From: UBA1431 sp002329665
Lineage (GTDB): Bacteria > Bacillota > Clostridia > Christensenellales > UBA1431
Length of the DNA: 64,000 nt
Direction of reading: 5' to 3'
Assembly (NCBI GenBank): GCA_040772545.1
Contig: JAXGXY010000007.1
Coordinates: 1 to 64,000, forward strand
Of this stretch, positions 42,432 to 50,634 are shown piece by piece. The notes beneath the pieces are model-generated. The model was not told the DNA's origin, made no database searches, and was given only the letters and a program-made list of their open reading frames with translations. Numbering within the stretch: the stretch's first letter is position 1; every line of letters begins with the position of its first letter. A program made the position numbers and the translations under genes.

Positions 42432-43759
42432 GCCAACTCGTCACTCCCCCGGATAAGTTCCATCAATTGCGATTTGGTCGCGTCGTACGCGCAGGGTTCG
42501 TCCGTGGACTGCCGCAAAAACGCGTTGATCGGGCCGATCATGTCGATAGCCCGGTCGATCACCGCATCCGTCCCCTTCTTGTACGCGCCGATGTTGATCA
42601 GGTCCTGGGCCCGCCTGTATACGGCCATGTTGTTCTTCACGCAGTCGGCCGCGCGCATGTGCTCCTTATCGACGATGTCGGGCATCACGCGGCTCACGCT
42701 CGATAGCACGTCTATAGCCGGGTAATGGCCGGCGTTGGCGAGTTCGCGCGAGAGCACGATGTGTCCGTCGAGGATGCCGCGAACGGTGTCCGAAACCGGT
42801 TCGTTCATGTCGTCGCCCTCCACGAGCACGGTGTAAAGGCCGGTGATCGCGCCTTTCTCCGAAGTGCCCGTCCGCTCGAGGAGCTTGGGCAGCAGCGCGT
42901 ACACCGACGGCGTGTACCCCCGCGCAACGGGCGGTTCGCCGATCGCCATGCCGATCTCGCGCTGCGCCATCGCAAACCGCGTCAGCGAGTCCATCATCAG
43001 CAGGACGTTTTCGCCCTGGTCCCTGAAATACTCGGCGATGGCCGTCCCCACCATGGCCGATTTCAGGCGCACCAGCGCGGGCTGGTCCGAAGTGGCCACC
43101 ACGACGATGGATTTCTTCAGGCCTTGTTCCTGCAGGTCCTTCTCGATGAACTCGCGCACCTCCCGGCCGCGCTCCCCCACCAGCGCGATGACGTTGACGC
43201 TCGCCGTCGAGTTGCGCGCGATCATGCCCAAAAGCTTGCTCTTGCCCACGCCGCTGCCTGCAAAAACGCCGATCCTCTGGCCCTGTCCGACCGTGAGCAG
43301 CGCGTCGATCGCGCGGATGCCCAGCGGCGTGACGTCCCTGATGCGCTTCCTGCTGAGCGGATTGGGGGGCGAGTTTTCCACGGGATAGCAGGCCTCGGGT
43401 TCGAGCGGTCCGCCCCCGTCCATCGGAGTCCCCAGCCCGTCGAGCACGCGGCCCGTCAGCGAACGCCCGACAGGGATCCTTCTCGCCTGGCCCATGGACT
43501 GCACCCAGCTGCCCCGGCCCACGCCCGTGAGCGAGCCCAGCGGCATGAGCAGCAGCTTGTCGTCGCGGAAGCCCACCACTTCGGCCTCGATGCCGTGCTC
43601 TCCCTCGGGCGAACAGATGCGGCACTGGTCCCCCATCTTCGCGGCAGACCCGCTCGCCTCCACCGTGAGCCCCACGACCTGCAGGACCTTGCCGCTGAGG
43701 CTGTACGGTTCCGCGTGTTTGACGGCCTGCCTGAATTTTTCCCAGTCCACGTTTATCAT
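42428..43759 (-). CDS. fliI: Flagellum-specific ATPase FliI
   Basis: 443 aa, an F1-ATPase beta-like protein. Walker A is GSGVGKSK (168-175), Walker B is in ENVLLMMDSLTRFAMAQREI, and GYTPSVYALLPKLLERTG and LVEGDDMNEPV are the type III ATPase signatures. It energises unfolding of flagellar export substrates. The start overlaps the end of fliH and the stop overlaps fliJ. Confidence 0.96.
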   Translation of the reverse strand: MINVDWEKFRQAVKHAEPYSLSGKVLQVVGLTVEASGSAAKMGDQCRICSPEGEHGIEAEVVGFRDDKLLLMPLGSLTGVGRGSWVQSMGQARRIPVGRSLTGRVLDGLGTPMDGGGPLEPEACYPVENSPPNPLSRKRIRDVTPLGIRAIDALLTVGQGQRIGVFAGSGVGKSKLLGMIARNSTASVNVIALVGERGREVREFIEKDLQEQGLKKSIVVVATSDQPALVRLKSAMVGTAIAEYFRDQGENVLLMMDSLTRFAMAQREIGMAIGEPPVARGYTPSVYALLPKLLERTGTSEKGAITGLYTVLVEGDDMNEPVSDTVRGILDGHIVLSRELANAGHYPAIDVLSSVSRVMPDIVDKEHMRAADCVKNNMAVYRRAQDLINIGAYKKGTDAVIDRAIDMIGPINAFLRQSTDEPCAYDATKSQLMELIRGSDELA

Positions 43760-44484
43760 CGGGCCGATCCCATTGCCTTTCTCATGCCGTCCATCATGGT
43801 CTCAACGCCCGTGTCCGCCCTTTCCGAATCGGTCTCGACGATGCAGCCGCCCTTTTTGAGGCGGCTGTTGGCAGCGGCCGAAACGACGACTTCCTCGCCC
43901 TGCACGTTGAAACTCGCGGTGTCCGACCCGAAGAAACGCTGGAAGTCCTCCGGGCTTACCTGGACGCTGACCCTGCCCTCGCGCCGCACCTTCGCGAGCG
44001 CGTTTTCGATGATCGAGCGGAAATAGGCCTCGTCCCTGTCGATCGCCGCGTTGACCACTTTTTCGGCCACCGACAGGCAGAAGTCGATGATCTCCTCTTC
44101 CATCCCCGAAAGGATCTCGTCGCGCGTCTGCCTGAGCTGTTCTGTGAACCGCTCCATCTCGTCCCTGCGGGCTTTGCGCGCGTCGTTGACGATCTCCTGC
44201 GCTTCTTCGCGTCCGAGCTGGTAGCCCTCCTGCCACGCGTCCTTTTTTATTGTTTCGGCTTCTTCGCTTGCCTTCAACAGTACCGCTTCGGCCTGTTCGC
44301 GGGCTTTTCGCAAAACGTTACCGGCCTCTTTTTCGAGCGCTTCGAGTTCCGCATGCCTTTCGGCGATCGCCTCGTCGAGCTTGAAGAGTTCCAGTTTCTT
44401 GGCCGCCTGCTTGTTAAGGGCTTTCGCTTCGCTCTCGTGGAGGGCTTCGACGGTGGACCGGTCTATCCTAAACATAGACTTCAT
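43756..44484 (-). CDS. fliH: Flagellar assembly protein FliH
   Basis: 242 aa. A long helical N-terminal half with heptads and alanine-rich repeats (LELFKLDEAIAERHAELEAL), and a C-terminal FliH/V-ATPase-E-like domain (LSVAEKVVNAAIDRDEAYF, KKGGCIVETDSERADTGVE). It regulates FliI. ATG 44484 overlaps the fliG end; an ATG at 44475 is also possible. Confidence 0.9.
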   Translation of the reverse strand: MKSMFRIDRSTVEALHESEAKALNKQAAKKLELFKLDEAIAERHAELEALEKEAGNVLRKAREQAEAVLLKASEEAETIKKDAWQEGYQLGREEAQEIVNDARKARRDEMERFTEQLRQTRDEILSGMEEEIIDFCLSVAEKVVNAAIDRDEAYFRSIIENALAKVRREGRVSVQVSPEDFQRFFGSDTASFNVQGEEVVVSAAANSRLKKGGCIVETDSERADTGVETMMDGMRKAMGSAR

Positions 44485-45478
44485 CCTCTCCGCCGCGCGC
44501 AATGATGATTTCGCCCTCGTCTTCGAGCTTGCGCACGATGTTCACAATACGTTGCTGCGACTCCTCGACTTCGCGCACGCGCACGGGCCCCATAAGCTCC
44601 ATGTCCTCGCGGATCATTTCCTGCAGGCGCTTGGAGATGTTGTCGAAGATGAGCTTGCTTACCTCCTTCGTCGCGCCCTTGAGGGCCACGGCCAGGTCTG
44701 CGTTGTCCACCTCCCTGAGCACGCGCTGCACCGCCTGGCCGGTGAGCTTGGCGATGTCCTCGAACACGAACAGTCGGCTTTTTATCTCGTTGGCGAGTTC
44801 CTCGTCCTCTTTTTCGAGGGATTCGAGTATGTGTTTCTCCGTCCCGCGGTCCACGGAATTGAGGATGTCGACGATCGACTCGATGCCGCCGGCCATGTTG
44901 TGCTTGGACGTCCCGGTCGAGGTGAGCTTCCTTTCCAGGATGCGCTCCGCTTCCTTTATATACTCCGGAGAGGTCGTCCCCATCGTCGCGATGCGCGAGA
45001 CCACCTCGAGCTGGAGTTCGGGCTGGAGGGAACTGAGCACGTTGGCCGACTGGCGCGCGTCGAGGTAGGACAGGACCAGCGCTATCGTCTGCGGGTGCTC
45101 GTTCTGTATGAAGTTGAGGATCTGGTCGGAGTCGGCCCGCCGGAAAAAGTCGAACGGCCGGGCCTGAAGGGAGGTCGTGAGCTTCTGGATCAGCTCGCCC
45201 GTGCGTTCGGGCCCGAGGGCTTCTTCCAGTATGCCCTTCGCGTATTCGAGCCCGCCTTCGAATATGTACTTCTGCGCGAGGCAGATCTCGCGGAATTCGT
45301 TGAGCACACTGTCCCTTGTTTCGGGGTCCACCCTGCGCACCGCCGAAATGCCCAGCGTAAGCTGTTCGATCTCTTCGTCGGTGAGGTATTTGTAAATCTT
45401 CGCCGAATAGTTCTTCCCCATGGATATAAGGAGGATCGCCGCTTTCTCCCTGGGGCTTATCTTCGAATCGGTTAACAT
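44468..45478 (-). CDS. fliG: Flagellar motor switch protein FliG
   Basis: 336 aa. Three armadillo-like parts: the N-domain binding FliF (SPREKAAILLISMGKNYSAK), the middle domain with the EHPQTIALVLSYL motif that binds FliM, and the C-domain with MFVFEDI-type residues (here RLFVFEDIAKL) and the torque helix with charged residues (DNADLAVALKGATKEV). It couples the stator to the rotor. Confidence 0.96.
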   Translation of the reverse strand: MLTDSKISPREKAAILLISMGKNYSAKIYKYLTDEEIEQLTLGISAVRRVDPETRDSVLNEFREICLAQKYIFEGGLEYAKGILEEALGPERTGELIQKLTTSLQARPFDFFRRADSDQILNFIQNEHPQTIALVLSYLDARQSANVLSSLQPELQLEVVSRIATMGTTSPEYIKEAERILERKLTSTGTSKHNMAGGIESIVDILNSVDRGTEKHILESLEKEDEELANEIKSRLFVFEDIAKLTGQAVQRVLREVDNADLAVALKGATKEVSKLIFDNISKRLQEMIREDMELMGPVRVREVEESQQRIVNIVRKLEDEGEIIIARGGEDEVYV

Positions 45479-45492
45479 GCAAACACCCCTTC

Positions 45493-47073
45493 TCAGTCAT
45501 CGGTGAGCCAGTTGCGCAGCAGCTGCGCGACGGACTCGGCGTTCTTTTCTATGTATTCTTCGATTTCCTTCTTATTGAGCTGTGCCTGGGTAGGGGCCTC
45601 CGCATCGAGCTGCACCGCTATGCCTCCGGAATCGTCGACCACGAACTCGGTTCCGGCCTCGGCCGCTACCGCCGCCGCACGCCTGGTACTTGCGAGCGAG
45701 CGCAGCGCGCGGATAATGAAAAACGCGATGACGACGGCGGCGAGCGCGATGACGATCACCCGGATCAGCGTCCCCGTCTGCGCCGCACTGAGCAGCTCCT
45801 GCTGCTGCGTGAAGGCGTCCGCCACCTGTGTTCCCTCCGCGTCCTTAAAGGGCAGGCGTTCCACGGTGATGTTTGCCGGCTCTACGCCGACCGCCTTGGC
45901 CACCAGGTCCTTCACGTTCCCGGAATAGTCTTCGAGGTCGAGCGTGCTGTTGAGGATGATCGCGACGGAAAGCTCCTTGATCTGGCCCTGCGCGCCTTCG
46001 ATCCGAGACTTCGTCTGGTTAACCTCGAGGTTCGTCTCCTTGGACACCTTGTCGTAGACGGCGTCGCCCTCCGCGTCCGCCGCCGGGTACGAGTTCGCCC
46101 CGCCGTTGCTGTCCACGCCCGTGGTCCCCGAGGCGCCGCCGTAATTCTTTATGGTTTCGGCCAGGTCTTTCACGCTCACCGCGATGCCCTCGGTCTCCCC
46201 CTCGATGGGCGGCGCGAACTTGACCTCCTCCGTGGTCTTCTTGTCGAAGTCCAGCAGGACGTTGACCTCGGCGAGCACGTTTCCGCCGCCGAATACCGGC
46301 GTGAGCAGGTTGATGATCTGCTCCTGGAGGTTGTCGCGCGTCTCGGCCTGCAGGTCGAAATGCGATCCCACGTCCCGCGCGGGATCGTTGCCTGTCAGGT
46401 CGTAGAGATTCATCTGCGAGTCGATGATCCTGATGTTGTCCAGGCTCAGGCCTCCCGGCACGCTCTTGCTCACCAGTTCCCCGATCGCCTGCACCTGCGA
46501 CTGCGTGAGCTTCGTCCCCTTTTCTATATCCAGCATGATCGCCGCAGTGGCGGGCTTGTCCTCTCCCGAGAGCACGAACGCCGAGTCGTCTGCCATGCTG
46601 ATGCTCACCGCGGCGTCCTTGACGCCGTCGAGCATGAGGATGGTGCTGCGAAGGTTGGCCTGGAGCTGGAACTGCAGGTACGTCCTCTTCTCCATGTCGG
46701 TGGTCCCCAGCCCGGACGCCTTCTCGAAGATGTCGTAGTTCACGCCGCTCTTGGGGTAGCCCTGCGCCGAAAGCTCCATGCGCAGCGAATCCACCTTGTC
46801 GCTGGCCACCAGGATCGTGTCCGTGCCCTCCGCCCGCGCGTCCACGCCCATGGACGAGAGCACGTCCATGATCTCCCCGGCGTCCTTGGCTTCCATGCCC
46901 GAATACAGCACGGAATAGCTGGCCGTGCTCAGGAGGGAGACGCCGACGATGACCACGACGAGGAACAGGGCCGCCAGTATGCCGATCCGTATCAGTTTTC
47001 CCTTGCTCGTTTTTGAAAAGAATTCGCCGATCTGTTTGCGAATGGTCGAGAACAAATCCTTGGGACCTTTCAT
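45493..47073 (-). CDS. fliF: Flagellar M-ring protein FliF
   Basis: 526 aa. Two membrane helices (LAALFLVVVIVGVSLLSTA near 40, and RVIVIALAAVVIAFFIIRAL near 440) flank ring-building motifs (YSVLYSGMEAKDAGEIM, KASGLGTTDMEKRTYLQFQ). The C-terminal tail binds FliG. It is the first gene of the operon seen here; flgB, flgC and fliE, which often precede fliF, are absent, and the next gene upstream is the divergent flagellin gene. Confidence 0.96.
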   Translation of the reverse strand: MKGPKDLFSTIRKQIGEFFSKTSKGKLIRIGILAALFLVVVIVGVSLLSTASYSVLYSGMEAKDAGEIMDVLSSMGVDARAEGTDTILVASDKVDSLRMELSAQGYPKSGVNYDIFEKASGLGTTDMEKRTYLQFQLQANLRSTILMLDGVKDAAVSISMADDSAFVLSGEDKPATAAIMLDIEKGTKLTQSQVQAIGELVSKSVPGGLSLDNIRIIDSQMNLYDLTGNDPARDVGSHFDLQAETRDNLQEQIINLLTPVFGGGNVLAEVNVLLDFDKKTTEEVKFAPPIEGETEGIAVSVKDLAETIKNYGGASGTTGVDSNGGANSYPAADAEGDAVYDKVSKETNLEVNQTKSRIEGAQGQIKELSVAIILNSTLDLEDYSGNVKDLVAKAVGVEPANITVERLPFKDAEGTQVADAFTQQQELLSAAQTGTLIRVIVIALAAVVIAFFIIRALRSLASTRRAAAVAAEAGTEFVVDDSGGIAVQLDAEAPTQAQLNKKEIEEYIEKNAESVAQLLRNWLTDD

Positions 47074-47320
47074 ATAGCGCGCTCCTTACCTTCCTTGTGA
47101 ACGGGAAAAATTCGAAGCCGTATGGGAATATGTCTGGTGCCGGTTTTTTGCCGCCGCCCGGAGTCATTCCCGGCGATTGTTGCTAAATGTGATAAATTCT
47201 CATTACAGGCAAAAATGCCCGTAATCAAATAATCAGCATCTTATCCGTTTTTAAAACGCAAAATGTGAAATTGTTGGAAAATTTGATTTGTAACTTTTTG
47301 TGAATGCCTGCTAAAGGGGC
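47074..47320. other. Divergent intergenic region between fliF and fliC
   Basis: AT-rich DNA with no gene. It must hold the fliF promoter, but no minus-strand -35/-10 pair is convincing. A hairpin at 47202-47225 (attacaggca with tgcccgtaat) has no T-run, and its role is unknown. Confidence 0.5.
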
Positions 47321-47348
47321 TAAAGTTTGGGCGCGCGCCTGCCGATAC
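47321..47348 (+). promoter_or_regulatory. Sigma-D (sigma-28) promoter of flagellin
   Basis: TAAA (47321-47324), a 16-nt spacer and GCCGATAC (47341-47348), matching the flagellar sigma consensus TAAA-N15-GCCGATAA. It gives an mRNA leader of about 110 nt. Confidence 0.88.
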
Positions 47349-47418
47349 AATATACGCAGTGCGGGATTTGCCCGCCTTTAAGGGCCCAAAGGCGACGTTT
47401 CCCGTGGCAAAATACGGT

Positions 47419-47455
47419 GCTTCGGCAGGGACGCCGAAGCAAAAATTCAAGGAGG
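47419..47455 (+). promoter_or_regulatory. Probable CsrA binding sites in the flagellin leader
   Basis: A perfect 8-bp hairpin (47419-47426 with 47433-47440) shows AGGGAC in its six-base loop, that is a GGA in a hairpin loop as CsrA prefers. The Shine-Dalgarno aaggagg (47449-47455) provides a second GGA 9 nt later. Paired sites of this kind let a CsrA dimer block ribosome access, as in Bacillus hag. csrA and its antagonist fliW lie close by. Confidence 0.75.
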
Positions 47456-47464
47456 ATGCGATTC

Positions 47465-48589
47465 ATGCGTATCAACAACAACATTATGGCGTTGAACACA
47501 CACCGCCAGTATACGATCAACACCCAGAACGTAGCGACTTCGACCGAGAAACTCTCGTCCGGCTACCGCATCAACCGCGCAGGCGACGACGCGGCCGGCC
47601 TGGCCATCTCGGAGAAGATGCGCGCACAGATCCGCGGCCTTACGATGGCCTCGAAGAACTCGCAGGACGCCATCTCACTCGTGCAGACCGCTGAGGGCGC
47701 TCTCCAGGAGACCCACTCCATACTGCAGCGCATGCGCGAGCTGGCGACGCAGTCGGCATCGGACACGAACGAGACCGTTGACCGCGCTGCATTGAACGAA
47801 GAGTTCACCGCTCTTATTTCCGAGCTCGACGACATCGCACAGAAGACCGCATTCAACGACAAGCTCCTGTTGGACGGCAGCTTCGGATCGACCGCCACCG
47901 TCGACGCCACTTCTGAGATCAAGATCGGCACGCTGGGCATCACCAACATCGAGTTTGAAGGCTTTGCGGTCGGCGCCCATACCATCGACTTCACGCAGGT
48001 GGGAGCGGGCGATCCTTACTCCGCCGAATTGGACGCCCCCGGATCGACCGTGGTAGTCAGCAACGCGGCCGGCGCGCAGACGCTGCGCCTCGACTTCGGC
48101 GGAGGGCAGAAGATTACCATCGTGATGTCCGACGCAGCGGCCGTAGACCAGTTCGCGGCTGCCGGGACGAACCAGCTCGCCTTTACGGTCGCCGGCGACA
48201 GCAGCTACATCCAGACCGGCGCGAACGCGGGCGACAAGCTGGCCATCACCATCAGCGGCATGAGCGCCGCCGACCTGAGCGTGGACACGCAGACCATCGG
48301 CGACCAGCCTACCGCGGAAGCGGCGATTACCGCTGTCAACGCCGCGATCAACGCCGTCTCCACGCAGCGCGCGAAACTCGGCGCCATCCAGAACAGGCTC
48401 GCGCACAAGATCAACAACCTCGACACCTCGGCCGAGAACCTGCAGGCGGCGGAATCCCGTATCCGCGACATCGACATGGCTAAGGAGATGACCAACTTCA
48501 CCAAGAACCAGATCCTGTCCCAGGCCTCGACCGCCATGCTGGCCCAGGCCAACGCAGCACCTCAGAGCGTGCTGAAATTACTTCAATAA
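47465..48589 (+). CDS. fliC: Flagellin
   Basis: 374 aa. The conserved N-terminal D0/D1 region (MRINNNIMALNTHRQYTIN, SGYRINRAGDDAAGLAISEKMR) and C-terminal D1/D0 region (NRLAHKINNLDTSAENLQAA, MAKEMTNFTKNQILSQAS..MLAQAN) flank a variable middle of about 140 residues. The TLR5-type region is not judged here. ATG 47465 is 9 nt after aaggagg. It is the only plus-strand gene in the flagellar island, with its own sigma-D promoter and terminator. No fliD or fliS is adjacent. Confidence 0.97.
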   Translation: MRINNNIMALNTHRQYTINTQNVATSTEKLSSGYRINRAGDDAAGLAISEKMRAQIRGLTMASKNSQDAISLVQTAEGALQETHSILQRMRELATQSASDTNETVDRAALNEEFTALISELDDIAQKTAFNDKLLLDGSFGSTATVDATSEIKIGTLGITNIEFEGFAVGAHTIDFTQVGAGDPYSAELDAPGSTVVVSNAAGAQTLRLDFGGGQKITIVMSDAAAVDQFAAAGTNQLAFTVAGDSSYIQTGANAGDKLAITISGMSAADLSVDTQTIGDQPTAEAAITAVNAAINAVSTQRAKLGAIQNRLAHKINNLDTSAENLQAAESRIRDIDMAKEMTNFTKNQILSQASTAMLAQANAAPQSVLKLLQ

Positions 48590-48664
48590 CGCAACGCCTG
48601 AAGAAGACGAAGAGGAACCTTTTTACCGGTTCCTAAAAGGGGATGAACCCTCGTCCTCGGAACC

Positions 48665-48699
48665 CAGCCCCGCCGGGCAACGCCCGGCGGGGCTGTTTG
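48665..48699 (+). terminator. Terminator of flagellin
   Basis: A 14-bp perfect stem (48665-48678 with 48682-48695), followed by tttg and then tttt. Confidence 0.9.
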
Positions 48700-48769
48700 C
48701 TTTTGGATACAAACCATTAATTAATACGCATTATTGAGTCGCGGTTTTGCTTGGCAAGCAGGGCTTTGC

Positions 48770-48950
48770 GGCGAAGAATCCCCGGCGCGCGATGCGCAAA
48801 GGGGAGCGGCCCATTGAAGCGCCGCCCGGGCAAACCCCCGCAAAGCGCAGCATTAAGGGAAAAGGAGGAATAACAAGCGCAACGAAAAATCCCTGAATCG
48901 AGAAACAATCCAGGGATTATGAGTCAGCGCGGTTTACTCCGGCGAGCGGA
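48770..48950. repeat. Third, diverged copy of the structured repeat element
   Basis: The order of parts equals that of the right arm at 2763-2877. A partial core lies at 48770-48806 (aatccccg...aagggga). Then come a decayed hairpin (cccgcaaagc...aaggg at about 48836), an aggaggaa string, and aatccct...agggatt (48889-48917), tatgag, and gcggtttactccggcgag. Relative to the left and right arms the stem pair C-G has become T-A on both sides. No gene lies between 48590 and 48933. Confidence 0.7.
48884..48918 (-). terminator. Repeat-derived terminator of the csrA transcript
   Basis: aatccctg (48888-48895) pairs with cagggatt (48911-48918); on the minus strand a run of five T follows. It lies inside the repeat element, so the element seems to have been recruited as a terminator. 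Confidence 0.7.
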
Positions 48951-49179
48951 GCGGAATCTGCCGCGACGACAATGCCGCTTCCAGCGTGTTTACGGAAGAG
49001 TTCACGGCCTCCCGGTTCATGTCGCGCGTCTCCTCGAGCAGTTCGTTGCGGAAGATGCGCATCGATCGGGGCGCGTCCACGCCGATGCTCACCCGGTCCC
49101 CGTCGACGCCCAGCACGCAGATGCGTATGTCGTCGCCGATAAGGATCGCCTCGTCAACCTTGCGCGTGAGCACCAACAT
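48934..49179 (-). CDS. csrA: Carbon storage regulator CsrA
   Basis: 81 aa. MLVLTRKVDEAILIGDDIRI with GDRVSIGVDAP and an N-terminal strand order is the classic CsrA dimer fold; it binds GGA motifs in mRNA leaders and represses translation. The target here is probably flagellin. The start lies inside fliW (26-bp overlap), with gggaggg upstream. The end of the gene, including the last residues (near PLRSPE) and the stop, lies in the repeat element. Confidence 0.96.
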   Translation of the reverse strand: MLVLTRKVDEAILIGDDIRICVLGVDGDRVSIGVDAPRSMRIFRNELLEETRDMNREAVNSSVNTLEAALSSRQIPLRSPE

Positions 49180-49633
49180 GGGCGTTCCCTCCCTTCAGCG
49201 CGTGCATCAGGCCGTCGTAGGCCGGGTGGCGCGTCGAATACCGCATGTTGTCCATTACGATCTGCCTGCCGACGCCCTTCTTCGTGTTTACCAGGACGGG
49301 GGCGGCGAGGTTGACCGTCATTTTCGTGATGTCTTCCGGGATCACCGTCACGCCCAGCACCAACAGGTCGGCCTGGTCTTCGAGGCTGAGGTCCTCGACT
49401 TCCGCGTCGTTGATCTCGAGCGAATAGTCGCTCACGAGGGCGAAGGGGTCCACAACAGGGAGCGCGACGCCGGGCTCTTTTACCGACTGCATCCAGTATA
49501 CCGGCGCGGTCTGTTGCGCATGGACGATGACGAAAGCGCGCAGGTGCTCAAAGCCCGGTATCCCGTGCTCGAACCGGATCACCCTGTCGTCTTTTACCTC
49601 GATCTCGCCGAAGCGCTGCGTGTTGATTCTCAT
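49154..49633 (-). CDS. fliW: Flagellar assembly factor FliW
   Basis: 159 aa. The family pattern is MRINTQRFGEIEV, IRFEHGIPGFEHLRAFVI, and the late VNTKKGVGRQIVMDN. FliW binds CsrA and, in exchange, free flagellin, so flagellin synthesis is released only when export proceeds. Its overlap with csrA fixes their ratio. It follows flgL by 40 bp. Confidence 0.95.
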   Translation of the reverse strand: MRINTQRFGEIEVKDDRVIRFEHGIPGFEHLRAFVIVHAQQTAPVYWMQSVKEPGVALPVVDPFALVSDYSLEINDAEVEDLSLEDQADLLVLGVTVIPEDITKMTVNLAAPVLVNTKKGVGRQIVMDNMRYSTRHPAYDGLMHALKGGNAHVGAHAQG

Positions 49634-49673
49634 CGTTTTCCCGCCTTTCCGTTCCCAATCGCCATGCCGCCGC

Positions 49674-50606
49674 TTACAGGAAGTCCAGGAGCGTGGGCTG
49701 TATGATCCTGGCCCCGGCGCTCAGCGACGCCTGGTAGACCGCCTCGGCCATCTTGTAGTTCATATAGACCTCCGCCTGGTCGACGTCCTCGATCTGGGAC
49801 TGGATCTTCGTATAGTTCAGCGTATCGTCTTCGTAGCGCGTCCTGAGCATGTCCAGCCTGACGCAGCGCGCGCCGGCGTCGGAGATCATCCCGAGCATCT
49901 CCGACTGTTTCTCGAGCAGCACGTCCGCGTATGCGGCAAGCTCGTTCCCGGGGGCGTCCGCCTCAAGCGCGTTATAGAGCCTGTCCAGGATGCCGTAGAG
50001 GTTGTCTTCGCCCGTGCCCAGCAGTTCGACGCCCGTGAAGGCCACGTTCATCTTCAGCCCGCCGGCCGCGATCTCGAACTCCATCTTCTGGCCCTTCTGG
50101 GCTTCCAGCGCCGCTGCGTCTCCGTTGACCATGTCGATGCCGTTGTAATACAGCACGCCGCCGCTGACCTCGAAAGGCTCGTTCACCGTGTTGTATCCCC
50201 CGAACACGTATTTGTTGTTCATCCTGGAATTGCTCACGTTCACGAGCTGGTCGCGCATCTGGGCGATTTTGGCGGCCACCGCCTGCCTGTCGGTAGGGGA
50301 CATCGTCGATGTCGAAGCCCTGAGCACGTCCTCGTAGCAGGACGTGATGATGCTGTTGATCTCCATCATGCTGTTTTCCGCCTGCCTGAGCCACAGGTTG
50401 GCCTCGTCGATGTTCCTGGAATACTGCTCGATGTCGTTGATCCTGTCCCGCACCTGCAGCGTGGTTAAAAGGCCCACGGGGTCGTCCGAGATATTGACGA
50501 TCCGCCGGTTGGACGAGCTCTGCGCCTGCAGCCTGTCCAGACTGTTCAGGTTGTTGTTCAGGTTGCTCAAAAACGTGTTCATTATCATGGACGAGGTAAT
50601 CCGCAT
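49674..50606 (-). CDS. flgL: Flagellar hook-associated protein 3 (FlgL)
   Basis: 310 aa. The flagellin-like N-terminus MRITSSMIMNTFLSNLNNNL and a C-terminal flagellin-type helix (NYKMAEAVYQASLSAGARI) frame a hook-filament junction protein. Aggagg precedes the ATG. It lies directly after flgK as usual. Confidence 0.94.
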   Translation of the reverse strand: MRITSSMIMNTFLSNLNNNLNSLDRLQAQSSSNRRIVNISDDPVGLLTTLQVRDRINDIEQYSRNIDEANLWLRQAENSMMEINSIITSCYEDVLRASTSTMSPTDRQAVAAKIAQMRDQLVNVSNSRMNNKYVFGGYNTVNEPFEVSGGVLYYNGIDMVNGDAAALEAQKGQKMEFEIAAGGLKMNVAFTGVELLGTGEDNLYGILDRLYNALEADAPGNELAAYADVLLEKQSEMLGMISDAGARCVRLDMLRTRYEDDTLNYTKIQSQIEDVDQAEVYMNYKMAEAVYQASLSAGARIIQPTLLDFL

Positions 50607-50634
50607 CGCGTCTTCCTCCTTCGTTTGGGCCCGT

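Noticed and set aside
44481..45500. A second 339-residue minus-strand frame within fliG
   Set aside because: It is an alternate frame of fliG with Arg/Gly-rich composition; fliG itself carries all the family motifs.
47202..47225. Hairpin between fliF and fliC as a terminator or riboswitch
   Set aside because: The stem is good but has no T-run, and it does not match a known RNA family; kept only as a note in the intergenic entry.
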